Of a stretch of 64,000 nucleotides of DNA, positions 53,721 to 63,869 are shown one piece after another (positions within the stretch are counted from its first letter, which is position 1; each line of letters begins with the position of its first letter). This stretch comes from Coenobita brevimanus. Its lineage: Eukaryota > Arthropoda > Malacostraca > Decapoda > Coenobitidae. Under the pieces are notes generated by a model, which was given only the letters and a program-made list of their open reading frames with translations, searched no databases and was not told the DNA's origin. The stretch is from NCBI GenBank assembly GCA_032717465.1, contig CM064653.1:37923555-37987554 (forward strand), given 5' to 3'. A program made the position numbers and the translations under genes.

Positions 53721-54007
53721 AGATGTGGTATTGGTGTGTACTTTGGGTGGTAGGGGACAGAGCGGGCTGTATCCAATCAGCCAGAGGGAGGTGGAGAAGT
53801 GGCTGCGGGGGGTCCCCCCACACACCTGGTGATGGGGCGGGATCTTCCTTCCCACCACCTCATCCCCTTGTTCTGACAGGGTAGGAACCATTTAAATAAA
53901 AAAACGGCTTAGTGCTCGTCAGTTTCTGGCAGATTTTCTACAATCATCAGTCACAGGACTCTAAGTGGCAAACTGACGACTGTCAGTCATGGTATTTTAG
54001 GGGTTAA

Positions 54008-54362
54008 GATGAAAGTGACCAGCCTCACTCATTCCTGAGTGGCATTACATGAGTAATAAACCCCAACCATCTCCTGGACATAAACCTACACAGGCTCAAG
54101 CTGATTGGAGTACTGTACCCTAATTACCCACTACACTGCCAGGTGTCATAAGGTGGTTATATGGCTACCACCCAGCGTAGTAAATGGTGTCCTGGTGTAC
54201 AAAAAACCATTTCGCTTGTCACTCAGTGTAGAGTCAGCCACAGTCAGATGGAAGAGGAAAGAATGATGAAAAGAAAGACAGAAAAGGGAAGGAAGGCAGG
54301 GAGGAAAGGGCAGTCACCCAAGAGCAGCACTACAAGTGAGTGGATGGTGAGCGCCCCCACCT
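54008..54362 (-). mobile_element. SINE-H copy 7, right part
   Basis: GATGAAAGTGACCAGCCTCA, TAATAAACCCCAACCATCTC, TGGTTATATGGCTACCACCC, purine-rich stretch, ending TGAGTGGATGGTGAGCGCCC. Together with 52425-52491 it is a full-length copy. Confidence 0.9.
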
Positions 54363-54476
54363 ATTTACATATATATATATATATATTTTTTATGCGAGGA
54401 AGAAGGAACCAAAGGCCATGAGCCCGCAGTAACAGTTCCCTCCAAGAGAAAAACAAAATACAATATAGAGCCAAAT

Positions 54477-55538
54477 TCAAGATCCAATCATTTTGAGATG
54501 CCTGGACACACTGCGTTTGAAAGACTGGAGATCATAGGCAGCAGGAAATACAGACAGAGGGAGACAGTTCCAGAGCTGACCTGTTGCATAAATGAAAGAC
54601 TGGGAGTAACGGTTAACTCTTGCATTAGAGAGTTGGACAGAAAAAGGATGAGAGTTTGCTGCCAGACGGGTGCTACGCGCCTGTCGTAGAGGTGGAGGAA
54701 TGCAAGCAGACAGTTCAGAGGAGCAGTGACCATTAAAGTAGCGATAGAAAAGAGATAAAGATGCAACAGTGCGGCGAAGAGACAGAGGTTGAAGGGAGTC
54801 AGTAAGAGGAGGAGAGTTAATGAGATGAAAAGACTTTGACTCCACCCTATTGAGAAGAGCTGTATGTGGGGAGCCTACCCACACATGAGAGTTGTACTCC
54901 ACACAGGGGTGGATAAAACCCCTGTATAGAGTCAACAATTGCGCAGGGGTAAAGAAAGAGCGGAGTCGGCTTAGCACACCCAATCTCCTGGAAGCAGATT
55001 TTACAAGAGATGTAATATGATCTTTCCAAGATAAGTCCCGAGTAAATGAAACCCCAAGCATGTTCAAGGATGATGCAGGATTAAGCTGAATATTATTAAA
55101 CATTAGTGGGTATACCTGTGGAAGATTTTGTCGGGTTGATAGGTGTAAGAACTGAGTCTTAGATGCATTAAAGACAACCATATTATTTTTACCCCAGTCA
55201 GAGATACGAGCCAAATCAGACATTAGGTGTGCCACAGCCTCATCCCTTGCTTGTTGAAGTAACTGTTGAGATGGGCGTTGCGGGAACCGAATGGAAAGGT
55301 GAAGGGTGGAGTCACCAGCGTATGAGTGGATAGGGTTAGATGTACAGCTTAGAAGATCATTGATGAATAAAAGGAAGAGAGTTGGTGATAGGACAGAGCC
55401 CTGAGGAACACCACTGTTGATAGATCTAGGAGAAGAACAATGGCCGTCTACAACAGCGGCTATAGAACGACCAGAAAGGAAGCTAGCGATGAAGGCACAG
55501 ATAGAAGGACAGAAACTGTAGGAGGGCAGTTTGGAAAT
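54477..55538 (-). pseudogene. LINE-A RT palm and C-terminus, catalytic YADD changed to YAGD
   Basis: The palm box at 55311-55322 reads TAC GCT GGT GAC (YAGD) where copy 1 has YADD. Open C-terminal frame of 252 residues: MAHLMSDLARISDWGKNN, LGVSFTRDLSWKDHITSLVK, SASRRLGVLSRLRSFFTPAQ, FYRYFNGHCSSELSACIPPP to HLKMIGS. Downstream of 55539-57524 in a second frame. Confidence 0.9.
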
Positions 55539-57524
55539 TCAAGATTTATGCCAGACTCGATCGAAAGCCTTTGAGATGTCAAGTGCAATGGCAAAGCTTT
55601 CGCCAAAGTCCCGAAAGGAGGATGACCAGGAGTCTGAAAGGTAGGTGAGAAGATCGCCAGTGGAGCGTCCCTGACGGAACCCATACTGACGATCGGAAAG
55701 AAGGTTGTGATAGGAAAGATGCTTTAAAATTTTTCTATTAAGAATTGACTCGAAAACTTTTGAAATACAGGACGTTAAAGCAATTGGACGATAGTTGGAG
55801 GGTTGGGAGTGGTCACCCTTCTTTGGGACTGGCTGAATGAGAGCAAACTTCCAGCAAGAAGGAAAGGTACAAGTTGACAGACAAAGGCGAAAGAGTTTGC
55901 CTAGGCAGGGTGTAAGCACAGAAGCACAGTTCTTGAGAACAACAGGAGGGACCCCATCAGGCCCATATGCCTTGTTAGTACTGAGGCCAGTGATGGCAGA
56001 AAATACGTCAACTGAAGAAATTTTAATGTCAGCCATGAGGAAGTCAGAGGGGGGAAGTGATGGAGGAACAGCACCGGAATCGTCTAAGGTAGAATTGGAG
56101 GAGAAAGTCTGTGCAAAGAGATCTGCTTTATCAGTAGAAGAAATAGCTACAGAACCATCAGAGTAGAAAAGAGGAGGGAAGGATGATGAGGTAAAGTTGT
56201 TAGAAAGATTTTTGGCAAGATGCCAGAAGGAGCGGGAAGAATTCGAGTCGGAGAGTTGAGAGCATTTAGTATGGATGAAATTATTTTTAGTAGAGTGAAG
56301 AACAGACTTAGCACGATTCCGGGCAGAAACGTAAAGATGATGTGATTCAGGGGTGGGTTGGCTCCGGTACCTTTTGTAGGCCCTCTCCTTGTTGCGGACA
56401 GCATTAGCACAAGCGTGATTAAACCAAGGCTTTTTTGCATTAGTCAAAGGATATGAGAAAGGAATGTATGCTTCCATGCCCGAGAGAATAACCTCTGTAA
56501 TGCGCAAGGCACACTCAGATGGCTCCCGGCCATGGAAGCAATAATCATTCCAGGGAAAATCAAAGAAGTACTGCCTGAGGGCCTCCCAGTCCGTGGCTCC
56601 AAAATGCCACAGACGACGTTTCCCTGGAGGGTCCACAGGCCGTACCAGAGTGATAGGACAGGTTAAGGTAATAAGGTTGTGATCGGAGGAGCCCAACGGA
56701 GAGAAAAGATTAACAGAGTAATCAGAAGGATTAGTTGTGAGGAAGAGGTCAAGTATGTTGGAGCTCTCTCCAAGGCGTTCAGGGATACGGGTAGGGTGCT
56801 GTACAAGGTGCTCTAGGTCATTAAGGATAGAAAAGATGTAGGCTTGTTCACCAGGTGGATCCGTGAAAGGAGAGGAGAGCCAAAGGTGGTGGTGAACATT
56901 GAAATCTCCAAGAATGGAGATTTCAGAGAAAGGAGAAATGGATAGAATGTGTTCCATCGTAGAAGTAAGATAGTCGAAGAATTTTTGATAGTCAGTAGAA
57001 TTAGGGGATAAGTAAACAGCACAGATATATTTAGTCAGAGAATGACAGGAAAGCCGAAGCCAGAGTGTGGAGAATTCAGAAGAATCAAGTTCAGGAACAC
57101 GAGAGCAAGATAAGTCGTTGCGTATATATACACAACAGCCACCTTTGGCTTTGAAATGAGTATAGAGAAAGTAGGAGGATACAGAAAAGGGTTTGCTGTC
57201 AGTTGCCTCAGACAGCTGAGTCTCCGTTAGAAAAAGAAGGTGAGGTTTAGAGGAGGAGAGGTGGTGCTCAACAGAGCGAAAGTTAGAGGAAAGGCCGCGA
57301 ATGTTGCAGAAATGAAGAAGAAGAGAGTCAGACCATGGTTCCAGGCACCTTGAGTCGTCACCGGGAGACAGGCCGGTGGTGGGGGCATTTATGGTCCCCC
57401 CCCCTGGGGACTCCGAGGCTTGATAAGATGACGCCATTTTTGGTAAATTTTGAATAGGAAGTGTAGTGTTTACTGTGCATGTAGTTTGGTGAAGATAGTT
57501 AGAGAAATTTGTACTGGAGAGCAT
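55539..57524 (-). pseudogene. LINE-A endonuclease-RT ORF, 661 residues open
   Basis: Endonuclease: [77 protein letters not shown] (SDH intact here). [58 protein letters not shown] and AIALDISKAFDRVWHKS with the first palm aspartate, then a stop. The stop is caused by a TTGAATTTCC-type change at 55540; copy 1 differs there. An Alu-like young look but inactive. Confidence 0.93.
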
Positions 57525-57757
57525 GCTGGCCTACTCTCTGTGTAACTGAGACACTGAAAAAGTTCAGCAAAGGGGGATGGTCAGGAACTAGTCCTGAGGG
57601 CTGATGAAACGGGAGCTCCAGCACTCCCTGTCATCAGCTTTCCATCCACCTCGGGAGTACTGCCCTGCTCAACTGGTGCTACAGTCTACTCCTTTACATT
57701 AGTCCCTATATAAATATATATATATATATATAGTCCCTATATAAATATATATATATT

Positions 57758-57849
57758 ATACTTCACTCTCATCTTAAATGTTGGGACCAACTGCCTAGCC
57801 CCGGGCTCCTATGCTCCTCATGGGGCAATGCAGGATTGGATGGATGGAT

Positions 57850-57852
<3 letters not shown>
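57758..57852 (+). mobile_element. SINE-H fragment, 3' end
   Basis: CACTCTCATCTTAAATGTTG, CTCCTCATGGGGCAATGCAG, then (GGAT)n leading directly into a TA run. Confidence 0.9.

Positions 57853-57890
<38 letters not shown>
57853..57890. repeat. (TA)n microsatellite
   Basis: TA run between SINE-H fragment and TIG-1. Confidence 0.95.
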
Positions 57891-57894
<4 letters not shown>

Positions 57895-59125
57895 ATAATC
57901 CCTATACTATCCGGACGCCCACATTCCGGACACCCCACTTACTGGACATTGTGGACCTGTACCTTCAGAACCCAAAAATGGCCAAAAAAACAACCCCCCC
58001 CCAAAAAAAAAAAAAAAAAAGATTTTTTTCCCCTCCCATAATTAGAAATTGCTGCGCAGTGCCGAACAGCTGTTTACACTATGGCCCCTTTACCCCTTCC
58101 TTCCTCCCCCCTCCCCTGTCAGGGTTGCCATTTGGTATTTTTCATTACCAAACGTGGGCCAATTTGGTAATGAAAAATTCGTTTGGTAATGAATCAGAAT
58201 AATGCATTACCAAATGGATTTTTCATATGCATGAGGATACACAGGATGGAGATGGTGGATTGTCTGCTCTCTGATTAATGTGCTAGCCTACATAGTGTGA
58301 AAACAATCAACATGCTGTTAATTATAAGGAGAGTGATTACATGTGCTTCTACTTGTATATATAATTAGTGAAGAATAAATGCTAACTTTACGAATTTGAT
58401 AATGAAAAGTTAAATTTGGTAATGAAAATTGAGGAGCTTGGTAATGTGGCCATTGCAATCTGGCAACTCTGTTTCCCCGTGACCAACACTCAACAGTTAC
58501 TGCTTAACTTCGATCGCGAGTGGATGCCTGTCAGTGTGGATGCCACACGTGCTCATTTTTTTTTGGTGAATAAACACTGAATAAACTGCAATATCTCGCC
58601 AGTAGACCACAGGGGAATTTACAGTGTTGTGCAGTGTTAAGAAATTAGAATTTAGAGTGCAAAGGATAAACTGTGGAGTGCAAACTGGCGGTTGAAACTG
58701 GTGTGGTGCAATTAACAATGTGTAGTGTTAAACAATTATAACTCACAGTGAAAGAATTACTGTAAGTGCAGCACAACACTGGATTACTGTACATGGTTCA
58801 AGAGCATTTTTACCACTGCCAAAGCCTTAAGAAGGCGGTCACAGACGTGCTGTAAGTACTCTGGCTGAGGTACAGTAACTTCTAATTCCTCATTCTTTGG
58901 TTCCTTTTCATTTATTTCATGCTTTATGTCCATTATTGGTGTGAATATGGTCTTAAATAGGTTTAAATAAGTGCTATGCATGTCCAGTGGGGAGTTATTT
59001 AGGTGGCTTTCAAAGTTAGGCTGGGTTAGAGACCTTAAGTACCAGTACAGCATGCAGGTGCCCACTTTCCGGACGAGACCACTTACCGGACATGCCTTTA
59101 GTCCTATTACATTGGATAGTGGATG

Positions 59126-59130
<5 letters not shown>
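57891..59130. mobile_element. TIG-1 copy 3, more divergent
   Basis: Left AATAATCCCTATACTATCCG; right end decayed (ATTGGATAGTGGATGG before TA). Interior co-linear with the other copies (ACCAAATGGATTTTTCATAT, GTGAATAAACACTGAATAAA, GTTGTGCAGTGTTAAGAAAT). Confidence 0.82.

Positions 59131-59169
<39 letters not shown>
59129..59169. repeat. (TA)n(CA)n microsatellite
   Basis: TA run passing into CA run and then directly into LINE-C sequence. Confidence 0.96.
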
Positions 59170-61093
59170 GTGTGTACATGTTTCGTACCTTCTCGCTGAT
59201 GTGGTCAGCCGGAGATAGTCTGTTATTGATAATCACACCTAGGTCCTTCTCTCTTTCTGATGTATATAGGGTTTTATTTCCTAACTTATAATCCCAATCA
59301 GGTCTTTTTCCACTTTTACCAAACTTCATTACATGACACTTGTCCACAATGAATTCCATTTGCCATGTACTACTCCATTCATGAAGTTTATTTAATTCTT
59401 CTTGTAGCTCTTTACAAGAGTCTGTGTTAGTAATTCTCCTTTGTATTTTTGCATCATCTGCAAACATATTCAGATAGCTCTCATTTCCAGTGTTACTGTT
59501 TATATCATTTATATACACTAAAAACATGATTGGTGCCAGCACTGAACCCTGTGGTACTCCACTAGTCACTTCTTTCCATGATGAGTAGTTTCTTCTTAGT
59601 ACTGTCCTCATTTCTCTTTTTATGAGAAAGTCTTGCATCCAACAAAACAGTTTGCCTCGAATTCCTCCTTGATGGTACAGTTTCCATAAAAGTCTTTGGT
59701 GTGGTACTGTGTCAAAAGCTTTCTTGAAATCTAAATAGATACTGTCCACCCATCCTTCCCTTTCCTGTATTGTGTTTGCTACTCTGACATAGTAGCTCAA
59801 CAGATTAGTAACACATGATTTTCCTTTTCTGAAACCAAACTGTCTTTCTGTTATCATACTGTGTTCTTCTAGATGATTTACCCAAGCTTTTCTTATAAGT
59901 TTTTCTAATACCTTGCTTACAACACTGGTCAGTGATACTGGTCGGTAGTTGAGTGGATTTTGTCTATTTCCTTTCTTGAATAAGGGGACAATATTTGCTT
60001 TTTTCCAAATATCAGGTAGTTTACCTTGACTCAAGGATTTCTTGAAAATTAAAAATAATGGTTTACATAACTCCTTTGCACATTCTCGTAATACCCAACA
60101 TGAAATTTCATCAGGACCACTTGCTTTTCCTCTGTCTAATCTACTTAACTCCTCCTGTATTACTTTTTCTGCTATTTGTATATCTGGTAGTATGTGTGGA
60201 CATGCGTGTTCCACATAGTCGCTCTCAAAATTTTTTTCTTCTGTAAAAACTAATTGGAAATTCTTATTTAGTGCTTCACAAATATCTTTCTCTTGTGTAT
60301 AAGTGATTCCCTCGTCCGTAATGGATTGTATTATATCTTTTACTTTAGTTTTGCTTCTAATATAGCTGTAAAACAGCTTTGGTTGATCACTACTTTTATT
60401 TATTATATCCTCCTCAAACTGTTTTTGGGCTTCCCTCCTTATACTTCTATAGTCGTTTCTTGCCTGTTTGTAATTATTATATGCCCTTTCACTATTGTGT
60501 CTTCTGTATCTATTCCACAACAAATCTCTTCTTTCTTTTGATTTTTTACATTCTGTATTGAACCATTTCTGTATTTTCTTATCTGCTTCTTTGTGCTGTG
60601 GGATGTACTTCTGGACTCCTATTTCATAAAATTCACAAAATTTTTCATATACAGCATTTAAATCTTGTCCTCTAAGCTCATTTTCCCAATCAACTTCTAA
60701 GAAATACTTCTTTAGGTCTTGATAATTTCCCTTTTTATAGTTTAGGCTCTTTTTGTAACTATCATTGCTGTTTACTATGTCATATGCTATCCTGAAGTTA
60801 TAATTTAGTACTGCATGATTGCTTTTGCCAAGTGGAGGGTGATATATTAAACTGTCAATATCATTTTCTTGCCTTGTAAATATTAGATCTAGCACTGAAG
60901 GTACATCAAGTCCTCTTTTTCTGGTGGTTTCCCTCACATGTTGCGTTAAGAAAAACTCTTGTACGAGATCCAGGAGCTTTTGATCCCAACAGCTTTCTTG
61001 GCTATTTATATCTAGAGTATTCCAATTTATATTTGTATTGAAATCCCCAGTTAGCATAATTCTTTCCGATTTCTCTTCCATTTTATGTAGCAA
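59170..61093 (-). pseudogene. LINE-C copy 2 endonuclease end and RT, open
   Basis: About 640 uninterrupted codons of LINE-C: ERIMLTGDFNTNINWNTLDI (GDFN), DLIFTRQENDIDSL, GKSNHAVLNYNF, linker LLWNRYRRHNSERAYNNYKQ, then RT SGPDEISCWVLRECAKELCK, NYRPVSLTSVVSKVLEKLIR, TERQFGFRKGKSCVTNLLSY, FKKAFDTVPHQRLLWKLYHQ, SGVPQGSVLAPIMFLVYIND, LNMFADDAKIQRR. Homology stops at VRNMYTL. The open frame continues by chance to 58784 through CA/TA repeats and TIG-1, giving a false C-terminus. Confidence 0.93.
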
Positions 61094-61122
61094 TGATCTT
61101 ACACTCTGAATTGTACTCTCTG

Positions 61123-61565
61123 TCAGGTCCTCATATTCGTCTCTTTCCCATGTATTGATCTGGGTGGCATGTACAAATTGGCTACAATTACTTTACCTTC
61201 AGATGTGTCGATCTCTACTGCAATCAGTTCTACTTGTGATGGTATATCTAGTTTTATTTCCTTGACTTTTAGATTTTTCTTAGTTAATATTATAATTCCT
61301 CCTCCTTTTTTAAATATCTGTCTCTTCTCCATATGTTGTATTCCTCTAAGTTTAGTATGTCATTTGATATCCTTGGTATTAATTTTGTTTCAGTTAGGCA
61401 TATTATTTGTGGTTCATTTTCTCTGACATAATCATTCATCTCTAGTAATTTAGATACCATTCCATCCACATTTGAGTACATCAACTTTATCATCTTGTTT
61501 ATATACTTGTGATGACATGGTTCTACTACCTTCCTCCTTTTTCTTCCATCCTGTTTGTGTACCAC
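61123..61565 (-). pseudogene. LINE-C copy 2 endonuclease, N-terminal part
   Basis: Two overlapping frames: KLMYSNVDGMVSKLLEMNDY, EPQIICLTETKLIPRISNDI (catalytic E), YNIWRRDRYLKKE; then KKGGGIIILTKKNLKVKEIK and VANLYMPPRSIHGKE. A frameshift near 61300 separates them and another near 61110 precedes the GDFN part. Confidence 0.88.
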
Positions 61566-61699
61566 TTTCGTACCTGCAAACCTATTACTTTGTAAAAAAA
61601 ATTTCTTCTTCTCCTCTTCTGATCTTCCCTCATTTTTTGTTTTTGCTTCCTCCCTTTTCTCTTTCAGTAATTCCAGTTCCTCTTGTGTTAGGCATCTTT

Positions 61700-62572
61700 T
61701 TATCCATACATTTTTGAACTCCTCTTTTTCCTTAAGATTCTTTGCATTTTTAGTATCTCTTCCACAGTGTTTACACTCTGGAAAGTCACCTTTAGAGGTC
61801 TTGTCTTGCTTTTCTCGTATTTCCCTAACCTTTTGTGTTCCTCTATGTCTTTACTACAGATTTCCTCTGATACTTCTTTCAGTAAGCTCATTACATTTGC
61901 CATCTCCTTTTTGTCTCTTGTGATCTTGTTTTTAACTTCATCCTCTTCTATACCAGTGATTACTATTGATTTGTTTATCTCTACTGAATCTCTGACTAAC
62001 TTTGGATTGTTTTGGATTATTCTTTTCACCTCCTTTTTAATGCTTTTTTCCTCCACCCTTGTTTCTAAGTCTTTCTTTACTTTCACCATTTCAGCATACG
62101 TGGTTTCTACATCATTTTTGTAGCTTTGCACAGCTTCATTTACTTGTGTTATCTTCTCCTCAATATCACTGCTCTGGTTAATAAGCCTGCTAATTTGCCT
62201 AATTGTCTCTGTGTCATTTTTGAACCCTTCCATAACACTCTCGTGACTGACTACTGTATTTGCCATTTCACTCATTTTCTTCCTAAGTGTACTCAATTCC
62301 ACGGTTAGTTCACTGATGGTTGTGTCTTTCTTATTGGCCTCCCTTCCTAGTTTTTCTATTTCTTCCTTTTGCAAGTGCATCTGCTTCTTTATTTCATCAA
62401 TTTCATTTTTGAAAGCCATTTCTAGTTTGTTTACACGTTCAACCAGTCTATTGTGGGTCTCTACTTCAACCAGTTCTTGGTAGAAATCATTTTGCTTTTT
62501 ACCTTTACCCCTTTTCTTTTCCAAATTTGTTTTACTGAAGTATGTATCCATTTTGCAATACTTAAAGTGCAA
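61700..62572 (-). pseudogene. LINE-C copy 2 ORF1, coiled-coil nucleic-acid-binding protein
   Basis: 290 residues, open. Basic start MDTYFSKTNLEKKRGKGKKQ (second methionine, 62551, is equally likely). A long coiled coil follows (VERVNKLEMAFKNEIDEIKK, QMHLQKEEIEKLGREANKKD, and residues ~100-190). Then IVITGIEEDEVKNKITRDKK, HKRLGKYEKSKTRPLKVTFQ and SVNTVEEILKMQRILRKK, the RRM-like part also seen in LINE-B ORF1. Role: LINE ribonucleoprotein formation. Confidence 0.85.
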
Positions 62573-62721
62573 AGCATATACTTACAATCTCCGTCTTGTT
62601 GTAGTCTAAACAAACCTCAGAGATGACTCAGCATATTCTTTCGTCTTGGTTCTATTTCCTGTTTTTACAAGTCTTGTTGAAACTTATTATTTTTTTCCTT
62701 TTTATAATGAACAATCATTTA

Positions 62722-62847
62722 GTCTAACCTGGTACTGAGCTTGACTCATACAAAGATACTATTTAGGTAATGCCACTGGCTGTGATGATTTGGTACGGAG
62801 CCCAGTGTCACACGTCCGCCTAGATTGAATCCCTCTGTGTGTGTGTG
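62722..62847. other. Junction segment of LINE-C copy 2
   Basis: 62730-62776 reads like a second plus-strand LINE-C 3' end (GAGCTTGACTCATACAAAGA, TTTAGGTAAT). 62777-62833 is unassigned; 62834-62847 is a GT run directly before the 3' segment. Confidence 0.6.
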
Positions 62848-62851
62848 AAAT

Positions 62852-63364
62852 ATGAGAATAGCATTCACATACATAAATGAAGACATGCTAAGAAGGATAA
62901 TAACATCATTCATTAGACCAACCCTGGAATATGCATCAGTAGTCTGGAGTCCTCATCTCAAAAAGCACATAGACAAGATTGAAAAAGTTCAAAGGGCCGC
63001 TACAAGATGGATACCAAGCTTAAGGGACCTAAGCTATGAAGAAAGACTAAATAAACTGAATCTATCAACACTACAGGAGAGAAGGAAAAGAGGTGACATG
63101 ATAATGCTATATAAATGCATATCAGGAAAGGAGAAAATAGACATAAATGATTACTTCACATATGGAGAAGCATCAGCAAAAGGACACTGCAAAAAACTGC
63201 ATAAGAAGAGAGGTGATAAAGACGTAAGGAAATTCAGTTTCCCAAACAGAGCAATTGATCAATGGAATGCACTACTGAATGAAATAGTGTGTGCCAAAAC
63301 AATTCACAAATTTAAGGATATGTACGATAAATATGGTTTAAGACACGGGACAGTACGAGCTTGA
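62852..63364 (+). pseudogene. LINE-C copy 2 RT C-terminal segment, opposite strand
   Basis: Open 170-residue segment: MRIAFTYINEDMLRRIITSF, IRPTLEYASVVWSPHLKKHI, IEKVQRAATRWIPSLRDLSY, ERLNKLNLSTLQERRKRGDM and DMYDKYGLRHGTVRA plus stop. It is the missing end of the minus-strand ORF at 59170-61093. Followed by GCTTGACTCATTCCTG and the 3' tail. Confidence 0.93.
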
Positions 63365-63458
63365 CTCATTCCTGTAAAGATACAATTAGGTAAGAACAAT
63401 TAGGTAAGAACATACACCGTACATTATATATATAAAGCAGCTTACACAGTACACTTAC

Positions 63459-63602
63459 AAACTGTGGACTGATGCCACCAAACAGAATGGTAGGCCTCGA
63501 AATGACTCTGTGTCCATCATCATCATCTATCTCCATCCGGAAGCATGCGTTGACGTATGCATGAGCATTGACAGCACGGGGGGTGATCTTGAAAGTACGC
63601 AA
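63459..63602 (-). CDS. AO/XDH exon a: end of FAD-binding domain
   Basis: This 144-bp exon encodes 48 residues, starting LRTFKITPRAVNAHAYVNAC and ending ILFGGISPQF. The NAHAYVNA and FGGI blocks match the end of the FAD-binding domain and the start of the CO-dehydrogenase-flavoprotein C-terminal domain in xanthine dehydrogenase and aldehyde oxidase. The acceptor is TTTCAG and the donor is GTAAGT. It starts and ends in phase 0. Residues 25-30 carry an acidic run (EIDDDD). It is the most upstream exon in the window and is followed by a 40.9-kb intron before exon b. Translation across that junction reads GGISPQF-IHATKTEDYL, as expected for the family. Confidence 0.92.
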
Positions 63603-63869
63603 CTGAAATGCAAAAATTGATAAGGACAATAAGTAGGGTGACCATGAATCCGTTGTTACTGTTGCTGTTCTTATGCTACCCCAGTCTGTCTGATTAAGCA
63701 GATCTATCAACTGCAGGCAAGCAACTGCCCCTGCAGTGAACTATTGTGGCTGACAGCACCTCATCACAGCAAGGGATGGGGATTAATGTGGAGGCTTGGT
63801 TCCTGGGTGGACACTGGATTTTCATTTCTAACCAGTTAACAAGGGCATCATAGTAGGCTCCTGATCACC
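63603..63869. other. Intron upstream of exon a, nothing certain
   Basis: Intron sequence upstream of exon a. No further exon is visible; 63780-63869 may be the edge of a degraded SINE-H. Confidence 0.5.

Larger units (their letters stand above)
52492..54003. mobile_element. PB-2: TTAA-flanked element splitting SINE-H, hosting SINE-T
   Basis: Duplicated TTAA at 52488-52491 and 54004-54007. Termini CCTCTAGTGACCAAATTTTT and, on the minus strand, CCCTAAAATACCATGACTGA. SINE-H reads straight across when the element and one TTAA are removed (CTGACATTTAA / GATGAAAGTGACC). TTAA target and C-starting ends fit the piggyBac superfamily. No transposase. SINE-T lies at 52600-52984. Confidence 0.85.
54386..57692 (-). 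mobile_element. LINE-A copy, near full length
   Basis: Co-linear with 10099-13436 from 5' leader to 3' UTR, over 90% identical by eye. The 3' end is a short A tract next to a TA run. One long frame (55539-57524), a gap out of frame (55240-55540) and a C-terminal frame (54477-55235). Confidence 0.94.
59170..63412. mobile_element. LINE-C copy 2 with inverted 5' part
   Basis: 59170 to about 62720 is the 5' part (ORF1, endonuclease, most of RT) on the minus strand. 62848-63412 is the 3' part (rest of RT, tail ATTAGGTAAGAAC repeated) on the plus strand. The two meet protein-wise at RNMYTL / NMRIAFTY, only ~2 codons missing by comparison with 2903-3169. Either twin-primed integration or a later inversion. 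Confidence 0.9.
1648..63602 (-). other. Host gene span: aldehyde oxidase / xanthine dehydrogenase family, six internal exons
   Basis: Six minus-strand segments each translate to a conserved block of the molybdo-flavoenzyme family, in the correct protein order from right to left. All are bounded by AG acceptors and GT donors, and all five junction phases agree (0, 0, 1, 0, 0). Introns from 5' to 3' are 40911, 2155, 317, 269 and 17393 bp. The family hydroxylates aldehydes or purines using molybdopterin, FAD and two 2Fe-2S centres. The iron-sulphur N-terminus and most of the catalytic C-terminus are outside the window. The wording of the KPVLTIKEAI block looks closer to arthropod aldehyde oxidases than to classical xanthine dehydrogenase, but that choice is not secure. 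Confidence 0.93.

Noticed and set aside
53504..53891. Overlapping proline- and glycine-rich frames on both strands
   Set aside because: Low-complexity G/A-rich duplicated DNA in PB-2 opens several frames at once; no conserved sequence.
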